From Membranipora membranacea (Eukaryota > Bryozoa > Gymnolaemata > Cheilostomatida > Membraniporidae), in contig OU612071.1 in assembly GCA_914767715.1 (NCBI GenBank), positions 3,720,001 to 3,784,000 of the forward strand: a stretch of 64,000 nt of DNA, given 5' to 3'. Within the stretch, counting starts at the first letter, position 1; each line of letters opens with the position of its first letter. Shown in pieces: positions 49,101 through 59,081 of the stretch. The position numbers and the translations under genes were made by a program. A model generated the notes under the pieces. That model saw only the letters and a list, made by a program, of their open reading frames with translations, made no database searches and was not told the origin of the DNA.

Positions 49101-52100
49101 AAGCGAAGTTGGAACATCCAGCCTCGATCCCACAAGCTGCCTTGCATTCCTCTGCAGTGCCACAGGCTACAATATCTACAATCATCAAAACAATAAAATG
49201 GAATATTATCTATCTATTTTTCATCCTGGTACTTCTAATCATAATTGGAACTAGTTTGAGACAGTTTACCTGGAATCAGAGTTACTTCCCCTCTATCTGT
49301 GAGATTATTGCCAATAGAGTGGGGAGACATATGGTTTATTATGGTCAAGTTGTAAAACCTTGATAAAGGTAAAGGGACGGTTTTAAACGAAAAATATCTA
49401 GACTGCTTTGGTATCCTTCAATGCTCTGTAATCTCTGTCTTAATATCGACAATGTTTTACTCAATCATATCCAGATCCAGAACTGCTTCTTGGCCTATTG
49501 GCTAAGATCAAAGTGTCACTGCCAATGGCCGTTTAGTGCCAGTTCAGTTTTGGCAGCTCGCTGCACTTCCACGTTCAGGAGGTCTTCTATGGCCTCACCT
49601 CTAGGATGCATTCTAGTTTTCTAGGATGGATCACATTCTCAGTATGAGGATTTAGGGCACCTTGCGTCCCAATCTTCTGTTTCTTACTAAACGCATATCC
49701 GGATCTGATGCTGTCATTATGCAGAGTTCATAAAAGTCACAATGTTTAAAACAAACAGGACTCACAGAAAAATTGTGGCTCACACAGATAGTCTAACAAT
49801 ACCTGGAAACAGGACCCTTGAGATGATACCAGGCCAGGCCATCAGGAACAGAGGGAGGATCTTCATATACCCGGCCATAATACTGCCTGCCTTAGCATGT
49901 ACTGTGTTCTTAGCTGACAATAAACGCTGAACCAACACCTGTAATCAGAAATTTCGAATGACACTTGTGTTACTTCACATACACTCAAAACTACCCTATG
50001 TGTATTCGCAAGTAGTCTGTGATACACCATCATTTTTCTAGCCTTGACAATTGTTTAACTGATTGCTTTGGTCAACATGGGTGATCGATTGCAAAATTTG
50101 TTGCTTATGAGCAGAATTTTTGGATAAAGAAAAGAAAGTCTGGAAGGTCTGAAAGCTCAAAAATTTCCTACTATTAGTAACTATATAAATATATTAAGAG
50201 TTATCCTCTCACTTGGTAGTTGTGCCCACCTGATCAGTACAGAAGTACCAGTAGCTGAGTATGTTAGCACCAATCAAAACTCCAGGCCATGGATAGTTAG
50301 GATCTGAGGCTGGTCTGAATATATGATTGAAGTTGTCGGGGGCCTCTCCGCACGTATCGTTAGATAAAAGGACCTCAGGTGAGGACACAGCTACACGATA
50401 TTGTTTCAACATCTCCTCATAACCTCCTACTTTGATCAGACCTTGAAAGAGAATTTAAAGATTAATTCTTAGCTCCAGCTGCAAAAGACAATATATCCTC
50501 TACTCTTGGTTTTGCGGGATTTGTCTCTCAATTTTGCTTTTTAATCCTGTTTTGACATATGCATATCATTTCCTCCAATATTCAAAAAAATTAAAATTAA
50601 TCCATGATACAATCTGGTGGTTGATATTCAGTAGGGCTGTGAGGCCATAAATCTCCTGAGCGAAACAAAAAATCAGAAAGAGATCACAACAATCGGTAAG
50701 GATAAAGTTTCAAATGAAGAATAAAAAAACTCACATCCATTCATAGTCTCGATACCCTGTGATACCGTGTGAGAAGCCTGGTTTTTTGTTTCAGGTATCA
50801 GTATGGGTCTAACGACTGCATCCTGATGTGGCATAGGAGCATTTGAGGTCCGATGCCGTGATCTGCCGGGAATCAAACACGGGACCTCATGAGTGAAAGA
50901 ACCCATTGTACCACGGCCACTCCCTCAAAACTTCAAATTAAGACAAGCTACACTTACTCATGACTGATAATATGGTGGCTCCGACCACTATGACGATAGT
51001 CTGTAGAGCATCAGTAAAAATGACACTAGCCAGACCACCCACGATGGTGTATAGAGCTGTACATGCAAGTAAGACAAGGACTGAGAGGTACTTGTCCCAG
51101 CCCAGTGTGTACTGTATGATTAAGGCACCTGCATATATCTCTGCCTGTAAAGAAAAAAAGAGATCTTCAAACTGATGTCTTTATCATGTAATAAGAAATC
51201 ATGTAAATCAGCACTGCTGCTTTTTTTAATTCTTTGTATTATGATATGTATGAATATGAATTGAGATGTGAGACGTTCATCATCAACCATCCAGATGAGG
51301 ATGAGAAACCTGTCAAATTTTAGCGCTTGGCATATTACAATAAATCATTATCTGTCCTCCTGTAGTTGCTGATGGATATTACCTCAGTTGATGGGAGTGG
51401 TCTTCTGTTTCATACAGTTAAGATAACTCTAGGCTTGAATTGTAGAAAGTTTTAACAAACTTGTACAAGGGAGGGTTCAACCAGTTAGATAGAGCCTTAA
51501 AGGGCAACCAAGGTTTCGCAGCAATGCATTAATGGGTAGTAAATAATGTGCTAGGCAGTATCAGCTTTGTGCATTACGCGATGCAAAACTCAAACTAGTT
51601 GCTGACTCTAAGCTGGGTAACACTTCGATTTAGGGGAGGTTCCAAGACATTGCTGTAATGATGATAGAGCACAGACTAAATAATAACAGGAACAGGAAAC
51701 TGCTCTGTGGTATTCTGTTTTAGCTGAGTTTGAGTACCTGATGGATGAAATGCTTCAGAAGAATTCTGGCTGAATAATCATCCGAATTAGATTTTGTCTT
51801 TTTCCCTCTGCAGAAGGTGCAATCTACTATACAACTTCTCATTGGCCCTCATTGATTAATAATTAATCAATGAGAAGTTGTTTGAAACCCTGGTTGCCCT
51901 TTAAAACAAATCATCCGTATTAAAACTGTTTCTCTTGTGAAAGTTTGAGGTGATGAAGATTGTGGTGTGCGCTTGAACATACAACCAGGAACGTATAAAT
52001 GTGTATCAACGCAGATACTACTTACAGAAAGTTTGGTGAAGACAAACATTATCAAGTTCTGCACAGCTAAGTAAACATTACATCGGCGTCCGCCGAACCT

Positions 52101-54049
52101 CCGCCTTACATACTCTGGTGTGGTGTAAACTCCTGAGGCTAAATATACTGGCATGAAGACAAATCCAAGCAGCTGTATGATAAATAAACCCTGGAAAAAA
52201 AGGAAATTACATGAGGTGTAAATCCGGCACTATGATTGGGTATTTAACCATGATTCTGTTGATACGCTTGGTGCTGTTATTGTAAGCTCTCTTTATTAAT
52301 TCCCTGGAGTAAAGTTTGTTAACATGCTATGCAGGATATAGTATATTTCATCGTGAGGATATCTTTTCTGTGTTCAGTCTAAATATGAGATCGTTTCATC
52401 ATTTTGTGATTAATCATTCCTCTTGTCAATGATATGAGAGTTTTAGCGTTTCATAATAAGGAACGGAAAAACGGAAAAACGCAGATTGACTTTTTATCCT
52501 GCTGTTGTCTTTTTTTTGTTATAACAACATATCAGCAGGATTATATTAAAAAAAACAGAATTAGTAGACAGGGCAACATAACTTGTTCCTCAATCAACCG
52601 GCCCAATGTTGAATTCTTCTGATGTGTTGGCTCATATTGGTTAGGTGCAGCCTCTCCCTCACTAACTAGAGCTAACACCTCAACTTGCTGTTAAGCAAGA
52701 AACAGAAGATTGGGCTGCCCCTAACGAGGGACGCAAGGTGAAAACTAGAATACATCTTAGAGGTGAGGCCATAGAAGACCTCCTGAACGTGGATGTGCAG
52801 CGAACTGCCAAAACTGAACTGGCACTATTGGCCATTGGCCATTGGCAGCGACACTTGGATCTTAGGCAATAGGCTTTGTTGAACATCTGGTCAAGATTCT
52901 AGTTGCCCACCCACAACAATATGATGTATACAGAGTAACTCACCGTAAACTCATAGCAGACGACAGCGATGCCGTTTGCTGCTGCAGCTCCTCCAATCCC
53001 CATAAAAGAGGTGCTGCCGATATTACTTACATATAGAGAGGCTCCCACCTAAGAATTAAGTGATTTGATCATAGTACGAGTGTAAACGTGTTAAGTCAAA
53101 ACCCTATCTATGTCATTTAATCAAAATTTGGTTGGGAAGAGACAACTCACAAAATACACGTTCGCGTTGTTCAATATAATTTGAAGACGAAATCCAGGGT
53201 TGTGTTAAATGTGTGTAAGATTAAGCCAGTTAAAGATGTAAGTAAGTGTTTATGTATCTTACTTAAGTTTCAATGCTTGGAAATACAACCACACATGCAT
53301 GGTAGGGAATACAACTATACTTATAAACCAGGCCATGATGCCGACAAGGCTGATTTAGTAAGGAAGCTACTTACCAGATACCAGCTCATATTTCTACCTG
53401 CCAGGAAGTATCCACTGGCCGTACCTCGAGATCCTCTCCTCGCTGCCTGTAGGTAAACAAAGTATCAATATGATGGGTTAGGATAAGCTGTGATGATATG
53501 AGCTGGTCACACTATAAGCTGTCCCCATGGAGAGATGGTACAAGGAGATTGATGCCGCGGTATTTGTGGATTTTAGTACCATCTCAGAAACTATTCCAGC
53601 CCATGCAACCTTGGGAGAAGCTGCTTGCCTGGATCCAATATTGGATGGATTCCTTCTTTTGCCACTGGGGACCTAACTCTACTCACTTCTTTTGTTTGCT
53701 TCGCTTTGATGTAAATAACCTGAGTCTGGATGGCTACCCATTGGAACCAGAAAAAATTCTGAGCCTTGGAATTGAATTTGAGTCACCCACCAGAAGATTA
53801 TTCTCGACGGCCGGGAAGCCAGAAACAGTCTCAACTAATGGAATATGACTGATATGATGAATCTCTAATTATCAACAAATCACAATTAATATCAGCGAGT
53901 TTTCTGTGATTCTTTTACAAGCTTTGGCTTTGTCGTAGAGCACTTAGTTAACTTACCCACAATCCCACAGCGACAGTAAGAGCGAAATGTAGAGCGATCA
54001 CAAGGTAATCCGGCCATTCTATGTTAGATATAGTTTTAATAGACGACAT
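46124..54049 (-). CDS. SLC5-family (SGLT-type) sodium/solute symporter
   Basis: Thirteen exons splice in phase: 54049-53957, 53446-53375, 53048-52944, 52190-52026, 51144-50958, 50441-50230, 49938-49803, 49175-49068, 48630-48480, 47836-47668, 47398-47183, 47017-46898 and 46435-46124. They give 681 residues, the usual SGLT length. Landmarks are [23 protein letters not shown] (sodium-site region, residues 56-67), [20 protein letters not shown]-like [21 protein letters not shown], a Cys-rich extracellular loop ([17 protein letters not shown]), [34 protein letters not shown] and [12 protein letters not shown]. The last segment [14 protein letters not shown]...WGFFA is the typical terminal helix ending at the stop. 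These proteins import sugars, inositol or related solutes with sodium across the plasma membrane. The position of the human SGLT1 sugar-site His is Ser69 (GSTSF instead of GSGHF), so the substrate may not be glucose. All exons are intact. Confidence 0.95.
48242..48450 (+). repeat. ~200-bp interspersed repeat, copy 1, in an SLC5 intron
   Basis: It carries blocks shared with copies at 49491-49690 and 52687-52874: CTCATACTGAGA, AAACTAGAATGCATC, AGAGGTGAGGCCATAGA, GACCTC, TGAACTTG or TGAACGTG, GCAG(C)...CTGCCAAAA, CTGAA, GGCACTA, CATTGGCAGTGACACTT and GATCTTAGCCAATAGGC. It ends about 30 bp from the donor of exon 9. Confidence 0.8.
48885..48987. repeat. perfect 48-bp palindrome with 7-base loop in an SLC5 intron
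   Basis: The left arm (48885-48932) and right arm (48940-48987) are exact reverse complements over 48 bases, separated by CTCTTCA. No degradation is visible. It lies between exons 8 and 9 of the symporter. Confidence 0.97.
49491..49690 (-). repeat. ~200-bp interspersed repeat, copy 2, inverted
   Basis: This is the most complete copy, inverted relative to copies 1 and 3. On the minus strand it begins TTAGTAAGAAACAGAAGATT and ends CCAATAGGCC. No Pol III A or B box is obvious, so the class (SINE without tRNA head, or MITE) is undetermined. Confidence 0.8.
50780..50930 (-). mobile_element. tRNA-derived SINE in an SLC5 intron
   Basis: On the minus strand, an A-box-like TGGCCGTGGTACAATGGG (50919-50902) is followed about 20 bp on by a B-box-like GTGTTTGATTCCCGG (50880-50866). 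The spacing and the T-arm-like GATTCCCGG are those of a tRNA-related head. The tRNA-unrelated tail extends toward lower coordinates with no clear end. Confidence 0.55.
51831..51881. repeat. nested short palindromes in an SLC5 intron
   Basis: CTCATTGATTAAT (51848-51860) is the exact reverse complement of 51862-51874 around one central A. CAACTTCTCATTG (51832-51844) is the exact reverse complement of 51868-51880. Both left segments map to the same right segment. Confidence 0.9.
52687..52874 (+). repeat. ~200-bp interspersed repeat, copy 3, with internal deletion
   Basis: It starts with AAGCAAGAAACAGAAGATTG and ends ATCTTAGGCAATAGGC. It lacks the CTCATACTGAGA section present in copies 1 and 2. 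GGCCATTGGCCATTGGCAG shows a small local duplication. Confidence 0.8.
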
Positions 54050-54634
54050 TGTCAAGTCTACAGTCTGCTGCAGAGGTCACGTCAAAAGGTCAAAAGTGCT
54101 GGATTCTCAGAGGTTACAACCTTAGAAGCAATGGAATATCTGTGAAAAGCAGAAAAAGACAAACGGATTTATACGGGATTATGTTAGGGTAACTCCTATA
54201 CCTAATCCTCTACTGCTTGGTGGTGGTTGTAGTTGACAATCCTTCAAACCAAAATTGTAAATGGACTCTTCACAGTCCACATATTTTTCTATCTTGTTTT
54301 AGTTATCTCATTATCAATAAGATGGAATGATTGATCGTGATAAAATTTGTTTATTAGGCCTACATATTAGCTCATGGCACTTCTATTAGCTATTTTTGGT
54401 GTTATAGGATTGTTAAAGCAGCTGGATTTTAGGGACAAAGTGTTAGTCCGAACACTCAAAAAACCATGTTTTTGGATCTTTCTCCTAAAAATAAAATGAA
54501 ATGTACAATTGTACATATTTTACGATTTCTCATCACATCCTATTGGTTAATAACTCTCTGCAGGCGATTCAGAACAACATTTTCCGTTGCTACTCAGTGG
54601 GCAAAATTTGAGCTCATATCTAGGAGCCTTTAAA

Positions 54635-54668
54635 ACCAAGGAGTAACAGTCTCCTGTTACTCCTTGGT
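54635..54668. repeat. perfect 15-bp hairpin upstream of the SLC5 gene
   Basis: ACCAAGGAGTAACAG and CTGTTACTCCTTGGT are exact reverse complements around a TCTC loop. This lies about 590 bp upstream of the symporter start codon. Confidence 0.95.
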
Positions 54669-54699
54669 AAACTACAGGAGATTAGATGTAGGAAAGTAT

Positions 54700-56460
54700 T
54701 GCTCTATAATATCTCACCTCTGACAACAATGAAGTATCTTCTGTTCTCTAGCTGACTTCTTGTACTATTAGGCGGACATTAGATTCTCCCTTGGATTATC
54801 CAACTTGTAACACCTCCATGCGCCGCCGGTGACAAGGACTCCTTTAATATTGAGTCTCGCTGAGTTTATGCCCACAGTATTTATACAGCTGTTAGACTGT
54901 GTGTGGTCTAATGTCTCAAAAGTGACACATTAATGACTGCTGCCCCATCAACTATCACTTCCTAGGATTTAAGATGACTTGTCAAATGTATTATTCCTTT
55001 CTAGCTAGAGCGAAGTTGGATATCCTAATGATAGTGGTAGCTCAGCAATAGCCAACTATGATGTGCCCTAGATGTTTAACCTAGCCCTGAGTAGTACCAG
55101 CGATGATAAAATACTACTGGATACCTCAGAGTATTATAGTGTTTGTAGAAGGTATGGAGACTTCCTGCGATTATGGGGCATTTTGTAACTTGAGTATTAA
55201 TGATAAGGACAGGTGGAGTATCAATAAAAATTAGGGCTGTGTCAGCCAACTTATTTCTGTGTTAGATTGTCAATATTATGGGGAACCTTTGAAATTACAA
55301 AATCTAAACTGATGGCTTTACAAGGCATGGATAGTAGGTGTTTTGCAACTGGAAGAATTTTGAAAGTATCATCCAAACAGGTAATAACTTTAACATCACA
55401 GGTTTGTGTTTCAATTTCAAAGCCATCAGTGGCACAGCCCTATTATTTGGGTGCTGTTAAACTTGTAAGACTATCTTACTTAGAGTAAACAAGCTAATTT
55501 AAATCTCGACTGATAAGTGACTATTATAGCCTTAAGTTCCTCAGCCCAGTTATTTATATGATAAGGGGTGGGGAGAATATTCTGTAACTATTTTGCCTTG
55601 GGCTAAAAATAATGAAGGGTTGAAGAGTGTCAATATCCTGGAATGATGGCTGAATACGTGTGGAATCGCTATAAAATTAATAAAAAAAAAAGCAGTAACC
55701 AGCTGGGGAACTAGACATAGCCAATGTACAAAACCTTCGCTTATTGGTCAGGATAGCCATCCTTGTAAAATATCCACAGCATAAGTCTCCAAATGAACAG
55801 AATATTTTTTTAATGTTTGCAGTGCCAACATTTAGAGAAATTCACTGCTTTTCCCACATCGAGATTAAAACTTATCAAAAGGAAAACCACTGCGTGATGC
55901 ACTATGACATAACCAGACAATAAATTTGGCAAAGCAATTACTTTGTTGACATTGACAACCTATAAATACTCATAAATATATTTTACGACAAAAATAATAA
56001 GTGATTTTCATATATGAATATATCATACACGTTTAGTACAGCTGCTTTTTAAATTCTTAAAATAGTTTCTCATTTCAACCTTCAGGCCTACCGTTGCCTT
56101 CACCTGTGATTTAATAAATTTGGGTTTGCAGTTTGACCCCTCAACTGAAACATTGTGTTTGTAAGAACAAGGAGTTACTACCCCTAAAATGTGTTGGGTG
56201 TCGAATTATAAATTATGGCTACCAGTTATATTCAGATTAATATTGATTAGAAGTTGCATTACATTGAGGTATGAGAGGACAATTCTTGAACCATGAGTGT
56301 ACTCACATAAAATTACTGCTGTAACTCAAATATCATTTGCTGTGTGCTTTTGTGGGAAAGCAAATTGCGATTATACATGTATGCTTTCTCACCTCTAATA
56401 TTTGTAATAGCTTTGTGATATTAATAATATATCTTGGGAATGAGAGTTTTCCCCTCTTCA
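54700..56460. other. intergenic, no supported gene
   Basis: Open frames at 55267-55488 (plus) and 56333-56548 (minus, within the SINE) are not supported. No other structure was noted. Confidence 0.5.
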
Positions 56461-56465
56461 GGAGT

Positions 56466-56700
56466 AGGAGGTGGCTCAGTTGGTTAGAGCGCCGAACTTC
56501 AACACACAAGTGTTGAAGGTCGTGGGTTCGAATCCCACTGCAGTCCATCTTCTACTGGGGATTAGTTGGCCCCCAGGTGTGCTCCGACCTGCCTGCAAAC
56601 TGAGAGCAAATTGGCGCAGATATTGCGGCCTCGCCATTAAGGCATTAATATTTCGCCGCCCATGCCTAAGGATGGGCGAGTGATATGACATCGGAATTTA
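56466..56700 (+). mobile_element. tRNA-derived SINE with rebuilt anticodon arm
   Basis: The A box TGGCTCAGTTGG (56472-56483) and B box GGTTCGAATCC (56525-56535) are perfect for RNA polymerase III. A good D arm (GCTC...GAGC) and T arm (GTGGG TTCGAAT CCCAC) are present. The acceptor stem does not pair, so it is not a functional tRNA gene. The anticodon region is a 9-bp perfect hairpin (CTTCAACAC, ACAA, GTGTTGAAG; 56497-56518). An unrelated tail runs to about 56700. The apparent frames in both strands (for example AVGFEPTTFNTC) are by-products of this tRNA-like sequence. Confidence 0.7.
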
Positions 56701-57147
56701 ATCAACCTTTTAATCAACCTCTCAAAAATGCAGAGATAAGCCTTATTGAGAAGAGGTTTCATTTGTATCTATATATCACATCACACTATGAGATGAGAGT
56801 TTCGTGATCTTATGAGAGGAAATTACACCGCTAACAAAACCCTCATGGAGGAATTAACTCTCGCTTCAGCAGTTAGGAAGCAAGAGTTGACAAGCTTTGT
56901 TTTCCCTCACATAAAACAAAGTATGTCAACACATGCTTCATAACAGTTAGCCTGATCTCAGGGGCTCCACATTTGTATTGTAGGGGCGGCAGAGCTAGGG
57001 CTACATCAGTGAATACTGTGTTGGACGGATAAATAATGATTTTCTCAACTGTAACTTTTCCATCTTACACCTGATGCTGTGTTGTGTACATTGTTGGACA
57101 CAGTGTGAGACATTGGTCAGTCTGATTGTTGAGATCAGGTCAACAAA

Positions 57148-58701
57148 ATGACGCTCTTTAATGCCAAAAAGTTGTCAGTTTCGTGTCCATTATTTAGTCC
57201 TTCAAGTGAGAATACTACTTGGAAATTTGCCTGGTGCTGCAAGCTTGACTGTGTGGCATATAAAGTAAGGCTCCTTGGTAAACTTCGTCAGAATGAAGGT
57301 AAATATGGTGAATATTAATTTTCTAATTTAGTAAGTCACAGCAAAATTGTATAACTTTTGCACTCACCCAATATGATGTGATAGCTTTGGAAGTGTTTTA
57401 TAGTGACGACTAGGTTTCCAAGTCATTGGTGCCACTCTTCAACCACTGACAGCCTTAACCAAGCGTGAAGCATATCGCTACAAGGCCGGAGCTGCAGTGT
57501 AATTGGTGACAGCGTCCTCCTGTATAGAGCTATGCCATAGATGAGGGGTTCAGGTTAGGGTCTGCATGCTCGATGTGTTGTACATACAAAATACCACCAT
57601 TATTATGAGTCTTGATCCAAAGGGACTATGTGATCAGTCAAAGTCAAAATGAATTCTGGTATACCAGATGGGGTTCGAACTCACACCCTGCCATATTATT
57701 AGCAGTTTACAAAATTTTAGTGGGCCGAATGTAGTTATGCTTAGTAATTATTTATGGCTGCAGGAAGGCCCCCCCCCCACCAAACCGGAAAAAGTTTTGC
57801 CAGATAATACAAAATATTGCATTCATGATTTAATTTTGTGGCTAGTATGATGTGTCAGATATTCCAAAAAGTGTGCATAGACTAATCAAAACAAGGTCAT
57901 CTCTGCTTCTCTGGTTAAAGAAATTTTGTAAATGCTTGTTTTAGGAAATCAGAAGGAATTATAGTAAGTTAGTAAATAAAATGACGACCATTACACCTAT
58001 ATGTCAGATGTCTATCCCATGCACGCTGGCGTGAATCAGTGTATTGAAGAGAGAGATATAAATAAAATAGCAATAACAACACTAATGACTGCAACATGCA
58101 CATGAATTCTTAGCAGGCATTCACGCCAGGCATAAATGTTTAGAAAGGCACTCGCGCCAAGCGTTAAAAATGACAAGGGCAAGTGAGCCACTTAAAATTT
58201 ACTAGCGGGCCACTTTTGGCCGACGTGCCATGGTTTGATTACCCCTGGAGTAGACTATTGCACTACAACAAGAGAGAGTCAACTTGCAATGGTGTGAAGA
58301 TGAAAGTAATATACAATAGATCGCTAATTAATTTGATCATTCCATGGCAGTTGATCTTTGATTAAACAGGATTAAGGGAATGGTTGCTTAGCAACACCTC
58401 ATAAATACTGATATAATTATATCTAAACTAAATGTCAAAATGGTTGGGTTTATGAAACATAGAAAGCCAATTTATGAACATAACAAAATCAATACAATCA
58501 ACCTAGTGATTAGCAATAAACAAAACTTCAAGTTCAAAATACACTCAATATAGAATGTCTCACAAACCGCGGCTGTAATCAATCAAGGAAACCAACCACA
58601 GTATATGCGTGTATGTTAAATCCCTGATTTTTCTTGTTTATATACAGGTTGCGACCTTGACCTTGTACATAGGAGTCTGCTGTCGTTTGATGTGAGTCAA
58701 G
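57148..58701 (+). CDS. two candidate exons upstream of the mucin-like gene
   Basis: Exon 57148-57298 opens with ATG (MTLFNAKKLSVSCPLFSPSS... WKFAWCCKLDCVAYK) and ends in phase 1 at GTAAAT. Exon 58648-58701 (CDLDLVHRSLLSFDVSQ) accepts phase 1 at TATACAG and ends in phase 1 at GTAAAA. They fit each other, but the mucin-like exon at 59082 requires phase 2. They are therefore either a different transcript, or an intermediate exon is missing. No signal peptide is evident. Between 56701 and 57147 I see nothing. Confidence 0.25.
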
Positions 58702-59081
58702 GTAAAATTTTTCCAGTGCATCCTCGTATTATCTTTGTTTATGATCAATTATTTTATTATTTTTAAAGTTATTGCTGTTCTCAACTATTGCTCTGTATAC
58801 GTCAAACCAATAACAAGTCGGTCCCCTGTAGGCTGCATCAAACATACCATGAATTAGCACCATGTCTTGACTCTAATTGATGAGTGGGGGTTGAAAGAAA
58901 GGGAGGGAGGCTCAATAATGTACCAAAGGCATTTGCTTCGATTTGTGGGTTTGGTTAAGAGTGGGACTGTCTTCCTCCCCTAGTGACGCACATGGCATTG
59001 GCATGATCATAAATTAAGTGTGTTAGTCTTTACCCTAGATCAATTTAATTCCTTGCTAAATCATTTACATTTACGTTTCAG

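Noticed and set aside
56466-56545. Functional tRNA gene
   Set aside because: A and B boxes are good, but the acceptor ends do not pair and the anticodon arm is replaced by a long hairpin.
56476-56691. Protein-like frame containing AVGFEPTTFNTC
   Set aside because: It is the antisense of a tRNA-like SINE head, a common false gene.
57480-57700. Another tRNA-like or SINE signal (GGGTTCAGG, and GAGTTCGAACCCC on the minus strand)
   Set aside because: Isolated B-box-like motifs without a convincing A box at the right distance.
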